From contig CM046307.1 in NCBI GenBank assembly GCA_025267735.1, positions 51,441,395 through 51,505,394 of the forward strand: a DNA stretch of 64,000 nucleotides, read 5' to 3'. A program made the translations under genes and the position numbers. The notes under the pieces were generated by a model. That model had not been told where the DNA came from, searched no databases, and saw only the letters and a program-made list of their open reading frames with translations. Source of the DNA: Mactra quadrangularis (taxonomy: Eukaryota > Mollusca > Bivalvia > Venerida > Mactridae). Of this stretch, positions 12,916-23,200 are shown piece by piece (position 1 is the first letter of the stretch; the number at the start of each line of letters is the position of its first letter).

Positions 12916-15290
12916 AATATCATCATCATCATCATCATATCCTGAGTTTATTTGTCATCTGCTGCGGGTGTCCCAGATACTGAGGTAGGCAGCAGGCGGC
13001 TTGAACGTCTAACACCAGCTCTCCATCCGTCCCTATTGTGTGGACTGGTATTGCCCATACCATATACACTTAAATCGGTCTTGATGCAATCAGACCAAGA
13101 TTTTCTAGGTTTTCTACGCCCACGGGCCCTTGGATTATCCATGTTCATAATGGTGTTTGTACAATTGTTACGAGAAGCATGACCAAACCACCTCAGGCGT
13201 TTGGTACGAAGAGCTATGGCTATCTCTTGAATTCCTAATTTGGTGTACAGAGAATCTGTGGTGACATTATCATTAGGCTTAACACCGCAGATCCAACGGA
13301 CCATGGCTCTATCATTACGTTGTAATCGATGTAGGTCTGAAGTGGACGGCCCCCAGGATTCACTGCCATGAAAGAGTGTAGACCGGACACAGGCATTGAA
13401 GACTTTTCCTCGAGTACAAAGAGATATATGTCTTGAATTCATGATTGGTTGAAGCTTTCTGAATTTTCCCCTGGCTATACGACATCTGGTGATAATGGCG
13501 AGCTTGCAGCCTCCACCAGCGCAAAGCATATCACCCAGGTAACAGAAACTTGGTTCAACATCAAGTACTGTTCCATCGACATCCACTTGTGTACAAGGTC
13601 TACCATCTATAGGACGAGACAGCCCACAGCATCTTGGGCACACATAAAGTGGGTTGGCAGGAAGTGGACCTTTGATGGCACTACACTTCTTGTGTACCCA
13701 TAGCCCGCACTGAGAACACTGGATAGCGTTACTCCCAACTCCACTTCGACACACCGCACAAGGGAAGTCTCCACTATCTTGTAGAAGATCAAGACCTGGC
13801 CTCGAGATCATGAATTTGGTTTTCTTCATGTTTACCCTCAGTCCTCTTTCCTCCAAACCACTCTTCCATGCCTTGAGCTTGTTGATGCACTCTTCAAGTG
13901 AATCCGCAACCAGTGCCAGGTCATCAGCGTAGAGTAATTCCCATGGCACACCAGTACGAAAAGCACGAGATAAAGCTTCTAGTACGAGGATAAAAAGAAG
14001 AGGACTGAAGACAGATCCCTGGTGAACACCAACTCTGACCTCAAACTTTTCACTGTACCTTCCATTAACCCTGACACGACTCCTGGCATCAGAGTACATA
14101 CCCTGGACGACACGTACAGCCCACTCTTCTACACCAAGGTCTCTCAGTGCCCACCACAGAACTTTCCGGGGTACTCGGTCGAATGCCTTTTCTAGATCAA
14201 CAAAGGCAAAATACAATGGCTTATTTGCAGCCATGTGTTTTTCTTGAAGCTGACAAAGTATGAATATGGCGTCAGAAGTGCCACGACCAGGTACAAACCC
14301 AAACTGCATGGTGTCAATGTCAACCATACCACGTATATGAGAGTCTAGCACTCGTTCCAACAGCTTCATGGTCTGGTCAGTGAGCTTCAGGCCACGGTAG
14401 TTACCACGATCCAAGGCATCACCTTTACCTTTGTAGAGATTGATCATTCATTATGTAGCTCTCCTCCCAGTCCTTGGGGACTGTTCCTTCGCGAAAAACA
14501 ATCTCAGCTAAGTCTCTCAACAATACCACACCTTCTTCACCTGCAGCTTGCAACATTTCACAGGTGATACCAGATGGCCCAGCAGCTTTACCACACTTCA
14601 TACTTTTGAGAGCATTGCGGATTGAATCTAAGGTGACAGGAGGGGGAGGGCCTGCTATAGGAGGAGCTTCTGGGAGCTGATCACAGGGCCTCTCAAATTC
14701 CACGTTCAGTAGTCTGGAATAATGTTCTACCCACACCTTCATTTTGTCCTCATCACACAATGACAACTCGCCGTCATCGTTTCTTACGCACTTCTCACCC
14801 ACAACATATTGGTTAGTCTTGTCCATTTGTTTGGCTAACTTGAAGATACTACTGTCATTCGGGGAGATGTTTGCAAATGTTTCTTTTTCAGCACCTGACT
14901 TTGCTGACCCGACACCATGCTTGGCTAACCGCTTAGCCTCATTGTAGGCAAGTTTGGCCTTCTTTGCCTCTTCGATCTTGTTAGCTTTATTCAACGATTT
15001 ATATACTTTGAAGCGCGCTCTTTTCAGTGAGATCGCATCTTTGACATTGTCATTCCACCACCAGGTTTCACGTTTCCATTGATGGCCTTTGGAGAAACCA
15101 AAACTTTTCCCAGCTGCTTCAAGAAGTGGGGACTTAAGTCGAGCCCAAACATCCTCCACAGAAGTCATAGGATCAACACTACGCATTCCTCCATCGGGAT
15201 TACCTTCAGATCCTGGACTGAAGAGCGGAAGTTTTTGCGGAATAAGATGTAATCAATTTGAGTCCTATGACTGCCTGAGGAATAGGTTAT
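12916..15290 (-). pseudogene. 5'-truncated RTE-like LINE with PHD finger in its ORF
   Basis: Minus strand. The end of an endonuclease domain (HRTQIDYILFRK, about 15270-15230) is followed by a 253-aa frame (15186-14425) and a 499-aa frame (14447-12948). RT motifs in the latter are FVDLEKAFDRVPR (about 82-94), GVHQGSVFSPLLF (140-152) and LLYADDLAL (171-179). After the palm comes a C4HC3 finger with Cys 230, 233, 244 and 247, His 252, and Cys 255, 270 and 273. The C-terminal CGVKPNDN...LRWFGHASR block is typical of these LINEs. Two frameshifts break it: a 4-bp repeat near 14447 and a single-base change near 15190. The 3' end is followed by a (GAT)n tail at about 12916-12940, as in microsatellite-tailed LINEs. 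Clade assignment is tentative. Confidence 0.75.
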
Positions 15291-16949
15291 GAAGTTATTT
15301 ATATGATATTTTTAAAAAAATAAAACACCTAGTAATATCTTATGTCAATAGATATCTATTCCAGCAATGTTTGTAGATTTCAAAAAGAACATAGGTGAAA
15401 AAGCATGCATGAGTTCGCCAATAATATAGATGATACTAAACTTTCGAGCAAAGGTGTTTGTTTCAAGTGTTCATTATAAAAATCATTAAGTAGTGATATT
15501 TATAGATAGATATGACCTTGAATTTGACCTTTATTATGACCTTAAATGAATCCAAACTAACAAGGTTTATTAAGTACCTTGCATTTACTAAAAGTAAAGC
15601 TGTACCAAGTTTTTTGCAGTTATTTCAATGATATACAAACAATGCTAAATCAAATAATAAGAATATGCCTTATACAGAGTGAAATAGCAGCCATGTGTGA
15701 TATTTTAGCATCGTTTGTACATCTCCATGGCAATTAGAATTTCACATAAAATTAATAATTTGTAAAGGCCATAAAGTGTCGAAGGAATTTAAGTTGTAAA
15801 TGCAATTCCATAGTATACAGTTTTAAATAAATATTGAAAATTAGGAGTGAAATGTACTATTTTCGGTACTCATGACCTTTTGACCTTGAATTCGACCTTG
15901 ATAATGACCTAGAATGAAACCCAACCAACAATGGTAAATAAACAACTCCCATTTGTTAAAGTTGTACAAGGTTTCTTACTAAGTTATTTCAATAATATAC
16001 ATTCAATGCTATGACTTTAAAATAAGCCGATGCAGAGTAAAATAGCGGCCACATTTGATAATTTAGAATTGTTTCTGTATCTCCATGGCAACCAGGTATT
16101 TTGATATCAAATGAATAAATCTTAAAGGATATACATTGTAGAAAGAAATTATGTTGTAAATCATATTTCATATGATATCATGCAGTTTTGAATGAATATT
16201 AAAAATTCTTGGGAAAATTGTAATTTTTGGTCCTTTTGACCTTGACCTTTAATTCGACCTTGATAATGACCTTGGATGAAACCCTATCAATAATGAAAAA
16301 ATAACAACTCTCATTTTCTAAAGCTGTACCAGGTTTCTTTTGCAGTTATTTCAATAATACATATACATGTTATGACTTTAGAATAAGCCTGATACAGAGT
16401 AAAATAGCGGCCATATTAGATATTTTAAAATTGCCTGTAAATCTCCATGGCAACCAAATATTTTTGCATACAATGCATATATTTGTAAAGGGCATACATT
16501 GTACAAACTATTTATGCTGTAAATCACATTCCATAGCATTTCGTTTTGTAAATATAAAAGAAGAAATGAGGTTAATTGGTGAAATTTTCAGGAAATTTGA
16601 CCTTTGACCTTGAATTCGACCTTGATAATGACCTTGAGTGAAATCCAACTTACATTATTTTTTTGGTACTTTTCATGTACAAAAGCTTTTTAATGTTTCT
16701 TTGGCTTCTTCTAAAATGATAAAAATGCTACACAAGGTTTTTCTAGTAAGCCTACTACCGGCTGAAATGGGGGCCATTTTGGACGCCATCTTGGATTTCC
16801 GGGCCCGCACCCAAAATTTTTAATTTATGCCGGCAGTCTGATAAACTTCAGACTGTCCCAAACAGTTTGGTGTATGACTCGTTTTGTGACTTTTTGTGGT
16901 CCTGTAACTTCTTAACGGAGCCACTTTTTGACACTTTGCTGCTCTACTA

Positions 16950-17569
16950 TAACGCACCCTATGCATAATTTCAATTTGTATTCATATTTGTGTTGTAATG
17001 TATGATATGAAATGTTATATACGAAATTAATTGTTCAATTAATGAGAAAAAAGACATATCAAGCATACATTTACACAATAGAATGCATAGCTATACACAT
17101 ATATTTATTCAAGGAATTATGCACAAATGTGCATTTCTGCCGACAGCTGGTGGCGACAACAATACATACATATATAAATTCATACATGTGAATTACAAGT
17201 TATGACAATACATCATCAGAAATATGAGAAATTATACATGTAAAGAACAAGCATGTATGAGTAGAAGATACTATATAAATATTAATATATCTTTGAGAAG
17301 AGTATGAGTACAGGACACACTGACTTCTAAAAATTCGCAAATTATATATAAATAAATAAAGCATGGTTAAGACCAAGTTATAAAATGGCAATGAATGTTA
17401 AGAAATACATAATGAGCAAAACATCTGACAATAACATACACACATCCGTAAAATTATATATAGATGATACATAGCACAGAATATTAAACGAAAACAAAAC
17501 TAGTACAATTACAACACATAAAATCAATATCATTATATGAAATTAACATGTTCCACACCATATATTGGT
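16950..17569. other. No gene seen
   Basis: AT-rich spacer between the inverted-repeat element and the duplicated 3' flank of gene A. Confidence 0.35.
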
Positions 17570-17941
17570 TTAAAATGGAACCGACCATATTTATAAACTC
17601 ATTGATAACATAATTATAAACGAGCTGCGTCTTTATGAATTAAATTGTGTAATGTAACGGCAGTGCATATTTGCCTCGAAGTTTATCAGATGAATTGCAT
17701 TTTTTCATGAAGTTATATTTTATAATAATTTATGCTCTATTTGAATATTCAAACATGTGTTTGCATTCTGGAGCTCACATGGCTATAAACCCTGGATTGA
17801 TAGGGTTCGTCATGTACCAAGTACAATAAACTGTTGCAATTATAAAGCGTAAAATATTGAATACAAATACTTAAACATGCATTGTACATTAAAATATGAT
17901 ACCATAAACAATACTCAGGAAGCAACCTGCTCCTAAAACAA

Positions 17942-18212
17942 TAATTTATATCCACAACCTTAGTCAAAGTGGTAAACAGAGCTGAAGTGGTCATGTCATT
18001 TTCAGCAGCTCGTTCTTGATGCATTCAGTTTATAGCAAATATAAAATAAAGCACATAAAATGACAAAGAGTGATGTGATTGAATATGTCATTTATTAAAA
18101 TATAAATGACGATGAAGAAAAACAGTATATACATTAAACAACAGCAAATGATATAAGTAACACATGGAAAACATTATATACATCATCAAGAAGTTGGCGC
18201 ACAAAAAGGCCA
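17942..18212 (+). repeat. 271-bp direct duplication, copy 1
   Basis: Reads base for base with 18789-19059 as far as I can see, at a constant offset of 847 bp. Confidence 0.85.
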
Positions 18213-18340
18213 TTAAAAAACAGCAAATGATATAAGTAACACATGAAAAACATTATATACATCATCAAGAAGTTGTCGACTAAAAGGATAAGTAACACAT
18301 GAAAAACATTATATACATCATGAAGAAATTGGCGCACAAC
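18140..18340 (+). repeat. Tandem array of about 3 units, 50-90 bp
   Basis: ATAAGTAACACATG(G/A)AAAACATTATATACATCAT occurs at about 18154, 18232 and 18290, followed by AAGAA(G)TTGGCGCAC-like text. Only one unit is kept in the second 271-bp copy. Confidence 0.7.
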
Positions 18341-18788
18341 AGGTTAATAACAATAACTAACAAAAGACTAGGCAATACCATAATCCAACTAATACAGTCA
18401 ACCACAAGTTGTGAGCCAAAATGATTTTGTTAAAACTGATATTGTCAGGATGAACATGTCTTGAAGGTTAAGCATGAAAAGATTATGGCTAAAAGCTGAG
18501 TAGGTGGTGCGTGGGGTGGTGGTGGTAAATCATAAATCTTATTGAGAATTAGCGTAAAAAATTTGCAAGACTTCCTGCGTGCACAATAACGGTGTTCTGT
18601 GAAATTAGCACAGCGTGAACTTCACTAGTTGCATCCACCCTTCGTACCCTATCTTGTTCGTACTTAACACCTTAAAAGTAAGCAACCAAAAATTATAAAT
18701 ACACATCTTAATGAAATATAGAATTTTAATACATTAACTAAAATTAAACAAAAGGTTTGTACATAAATATTTTTATGAGACATAAAAT

Positions 18789-19059
18789 TAATTTATATCC
18801 ACAACCTTAGTCAAAGTGGTAAACAGAGCTGAAGTGGTCATGTCATTTTCAGCAGCTCGTTCTTGATGCATTCAGTTTATAGCAAATATAAAATAAAGCA
18901 CATAAAATGACAAAGAGTGATGTGATTGAATATGTCATTTATTAAAATATAAATGACGATGAAGAAAAACAGTATATACATTAAACAACAGCAAATGATA
19001 TAAGTAACACATGGAAAACATTATATACATCATCAAGAAGTTGGCGCACAAAAAGGCCA
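18789..19059 (+). repeat. 271-bp direct duplication, copy 2
   Basis: Partner of 17942-18212. After its end the two copies diverge abruptly. Confidence 0.85.
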
Positions 19060-19789
19060 CAAAGCATGCTTCACTGTTGAAGTGATCAACAGTAAAGCAT
19101 GCTGCGCCAACCATTAATCAGCATATAGCGTAGTAAACATGCACAATTTTTTCATTCTGCAAATAGACCTAATACGATTTTACAAACTATGTTTTTTAGA
19201 TCATAAATTTTATTCAATTCACTTAATCATTCTGCTTAAAATAATAGCTCCCTTTTCACGTAGACCATAAAATGCATTTCATTTATTATTTTTGAAAATC
19301 TTGAAACAGTTTTATGTATGACAATTATTTTAGCCTGATTGTAATACATGTACAAGTTCGTGCAACTTAGATAAATCACGTTCGAGTCTGCTTCTTGGTC
19401 ACCTATTACTGAGCTATTGGGATAAAGATTACTGCTAAAATTCAAACACCAAAGCCCATTTGGCGATGTTTTTTAGGAAGTTGTTTTTTCTTGCCCTTGC
19501 TGGGTGAAGTATTGCATTCTCATAGCGTTTTTGGTTCATACAAAGAAAGAAAGACATATGTTTCCGAAAGGAGGAGGTCCAACTGGGGTTAGGAAACCCC
19601 TACCAAGGTCTATTGCTTAAATGAACCTATTGTAATAAACCATTCAGTGATAAAACGTTACATCGTAACCATCGGACAGGTGTAATTAATTGATGGTCAA
19701 TCGCAACGGAGTCGTTGAGCGCATGCTTTATATCAGCATGTGCAAATTGTAATATACTATTATAAAATATGATATGCTGTTCATGGCGT

Positions 19790-20030
19790 CACAACAAAAC
19801 ACAAACCATCGCAACACAAAATAAAACACAAAACAAAGCAAACTATGCACACAAACAGAACGCATTATAATACAATACAATAAAATACAATGCAATGCAA
19901 TGCAATGCAATGCAACGTAACGCTAAACGACACACAATACTAAACATAGTAAAACACAACACGACACAACACAACACAATACAATACAAAACAATACAAC
20001 AAAACACAGTACAATTAAATACAACACAAT
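19790..20030 (+). repeat. Degenerate ACAAT/ACACA pentamer-type low-complexity tract
   Basis: Runs of ACACAATACAATACAA and TGCAATGCAATGCAA; the same tract type sits at 38070-38290 downstream of gene B. Confidence 0.7.
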
Positions 20031-20098
20031 ATCATATTATAAATTTTAAAGTGTGATTATTCTAATGTCTCTTGTAATTATAAAACATTTGAAATACA

Positions 20099-20211
20099 TT
20101 ATGCCGTCAAACGTATCGTCTTGTTAACTTGCTTCATATCACAACTTTGTCCATCATCTTTTAAAAACCAATGTCCAAACTTCTTTGCTCTAGCAATTTT
20201 ATTGTCATTAC
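20099..20211 (-). CDS. Gene A exon 3 (C terminus and stop)
   Basis: 113 nt. Acceptor TCAAG|GTAATG at 20213-20212. The exon encodes NDNKIARAKKFGHWFLKDDG and a short basic tail, ending at the TAA complementary to 20099-20101. It differs from gene B exon 3 by only a few bases (DDG for GDG, IRLTA for IHLTA). Confidence 0.85.
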
Positions 20212-23200
20212 CTTGAATTAAAAAATAACATAATAAATCAGTAGTCTGTAATTGTCTATGACAAGAAGCATCTTATGAAATTTTATATATAATACACACA
20301 TCGCACATGCAAACGCACCTCCCTTGCCCTGTCTGAATCTCGCATCTTCCTACCCCCATTCCGCTAACACACCCCTCCCCCTCTATCCCCATTCCCCCCC
20401 TCTCTCTCTCTCTCTAAGTTATTACACATTGGTCATGTCATTATTATGCAATGCAAATAGCGATATAAAGAATATAAAGAGATGTCAGAAAGTAAATTTT
20501 ATGACAATTATTTGAAACGCGTTGATGTTCGACGCCGTACTGTATCTGGTTGGATTTCATGTTCAGTCACCAACTACATTTATATGATGGAGTAAACATA
20601 TATCTTTTATACTACATCACCATTGTGGTTTTTATCATTTCATAAACAAAATTTAGTTGATCATCCGTGAACTACATACATCATAGGATACCCTGCTATA
20701 TTATAAACATACTTGATTTCCTTCCGACATAATTTTATAAATACTTAAATAGTTCAATATGGATACTTATTCACTTCATAAAAGAGAATAAACGTATTTT
20801 ATTTACGGTTTTAGTAGATGCATTTTTATATATGAAATATAGGACAATACTAACCTATGATCCAGTTATTGCTGATCATAATTGGGTTCCACAAACTTCT
20901 TTCTTCATTAGAACCAGAGTACCATTTGCCATCAGCATATTTATCTAGTGATAATTCCCTTGTTGTAATATGTGCGTAACTAAATTGAAAAAAAAAATTT
21001 CCACAACGTATGACTTATATAATTGTTTCAAATTGTTCATTTTATGTTTGAATGACGCATTTTACATATTTTCCTCCCCTATTCAAAATAGCGGATCAAA
21101 GACAAAGAACTGTATGCCTGAATATGGTAGATTTTATCTAAGGAATGTTGCCCGTTTTCATCGAATAAAGCGACGTTTCACAGCAAAGCGTGAAAGAATT
21201 TTTTTTCACAAGAATCGATTTTTTTTCTTTAAAAGGTTTTTCATTTTATGTTTGAATGATTAACTGCTTCGATTTTTTATAGCAAATTATGTGACATTAG
21301 TGCATTTTATCTGTTTTACCCCCCCCCCCTCCATTCAACATGACCGCTCAAAGACTTTAATATCTGTTTGGCTGATTTGATTTGTATTATCTAAGAAATG
21401 TTGCCCCTTAATAATTGCACTTATTAAAAGATACCACAGAGGCTCTCTAAGGGTTGGGGTATAGCAGTTGAACGAATGGCAACACATATAATGTCCTGCC
21501 TATTTACATGTAATAAATGAATACTTTATGTACGGTCCAGAATTTTTATGCCTTATTTACACTTTTTATTTAACGTCGTATTTGACACAGGATTTTTTTT
21601 CCACCAGCATGGTCTCAAGTACATATTATTCCTCTGCACAAAAAAGGTAATACAAACGATTACATTGAAGTACATTGAGTAAGCTCTTCACATGCACTAT
21701 TAACAATCGCTTTAATACTTGGGCAGAAAAACCAAAAAAATATATGAATTGCAAGCCAGCTTTAGAGCGGGTATGGGTACAATTGAAAATGTTTTCGTCT
21801 TGCATGGACCTTATACGCATTTTATTAACAATGGTTAAAAACTATTTTGTTGTTTTGTAGATTTTAGCAAGGCATTCGACTATGTTGAGAGCAATATATT
21901 ATGGACAAAATAAATAAAATTTGGTTTTCGGGGTAAAATGATAAAAATTATCAAAAGTATGTACGAAAAGATCAAAACACGTGTTAAGTTAAATAATACT
22001 CTAAGTAACGACTTTTCGTGTAACCTTGGCGTCAGACAGAGTGAATGTCTTTCTCCATTTTACTTCTCTATGTTTTTAAACGATGAAGAATATCATTTTT
22101 AGCTCGACTTTACGAAGTAATGTAGAGCTCTCCTACTCGCCCCGGCGTCGGCGTCGGCGTCGGCGTCCGCGTCCACATTTCTGATTAAAGTTTTTGTGCA
22201 GTAAAATACTTTCTTCTATATCTTTGTTATTTCTCAAGATATTAACTTCAAACTTTAAATATATGTTCCTTACTATCAATCACATCTCATGTGACAAGGT
22301 CCATAACTCCAAACACATTTTTTAAAGAATTATCTCCCCTTGAACTGATTGAAGTTTTTGTGCACAGATTAAAGTTTTTGTGCAGTAAAATACTTTCTTC
22401 TGTATCTTTGTTATTTCTTAAGATATTAACTTCAAACTTTAAATATATGTTCCTTTTTATCAACCACATCTCATGTGACATGGTCCATAACTCTGAATGC
22501 ATTTTTTTCAGAATTATCTCCCCTTGAACTTAGAGTTTTCTTTAAAAAATGTTTGTTTTTACTGCAACTGTTTTATTTCTTTAGGTATTGATTTCAAACT
22601 TTAAATATATGTTCCTTATTATCAACCACATCTCATGTGACAAGATTCATAACTCCTTATACATTTTTTCAGAGTTATCCCCCTTGAACTTATAGTTTTC
22701 TAATTTTTTTTTCCTTTGAATTTGTTAAGGTTATATTTTCAAATTTTAAGATATGTATGTTCCTTATCATCAACCACATCTCCTGTGACAAACACTTACT
22801 AAGTCGAGCATGCTGTCTCCTCTGACAGCTCTTGTTACTATATGCTGTTTGAGGGCGTAGATTTACTTTTTACAAAATTATTTCTTTTATTATACGCTGA
22901 CGATATTGTAATTGTCTCTGAATCATCTGATGGTCTTCAAAAAGAATTAGATATACTACATGAATACTGTAACCGGTGGAAGCTTAAAGTTAATACAAAC
23001 AAAACTAAGGTGATGGTTTTTAGAAAATATATCACGTAATTTAAATTTCGTATATGACGAAATGTTATAGTTAAATCTTTCTCCTACCTTGGTATTATTT
23101 TCACGCAAGGTGGATCTTTTAATGAAACACAAATCTAACTCTCTGACAAAGCACTTAAAGCAATATTCAAATTGAACAAACAATTATCGAACTTCGAAAA

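Larger units (their letters stand above)
10432..16947. mobile_element. 6.5-kb inverted-repeat element with tandem-array arms
   Basis: Perfect 19-bp ends GTAGAGCAGCAAAGTGTCA at 10432-10450 and inverted at 16929-16947, flanked by TA (10430-31, 16948-49). The arms (about 10432-12000 and 15400-16947) pair with each other. Each contains about four tandem units of roughly 360 bp carrying AAATATGGCCGCTATTTTAC (10951, 11313, 11674; inverted near 15690, 16035, 16397) and a series of TCAAGGTCA motifs. No transposase was seen. The centre holds a later LINE insertion. Confidence 0.7.
17570..20098. repeat. 3' flank of gene A, duplicated with gene B
   Basis: Blocks at 17570-17790 (AATTTATGCTCTATTTGAAT) and 19445-20098 (CACCAAAGCCCATTTGGCGA) align with 37540-37740 and 37980-38417 in the same order. 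They mark the downstream end of the tandemly duplicated unit. Polyadenylation sites could not be fixed. Confidence 0.6.

Noticed and set aside
12952..15292. Plus-strand open frames of 67-84 aa
   Set aside because: Antisense shadows of the minus-strand LINE ORF.
20970..21263. 97-aa open frame in gene A intron 1
   Set aside because: Low-complexity Lys/Phe-rich, not kept in the matching intron of gene B, and on the strand opposite to the gene.
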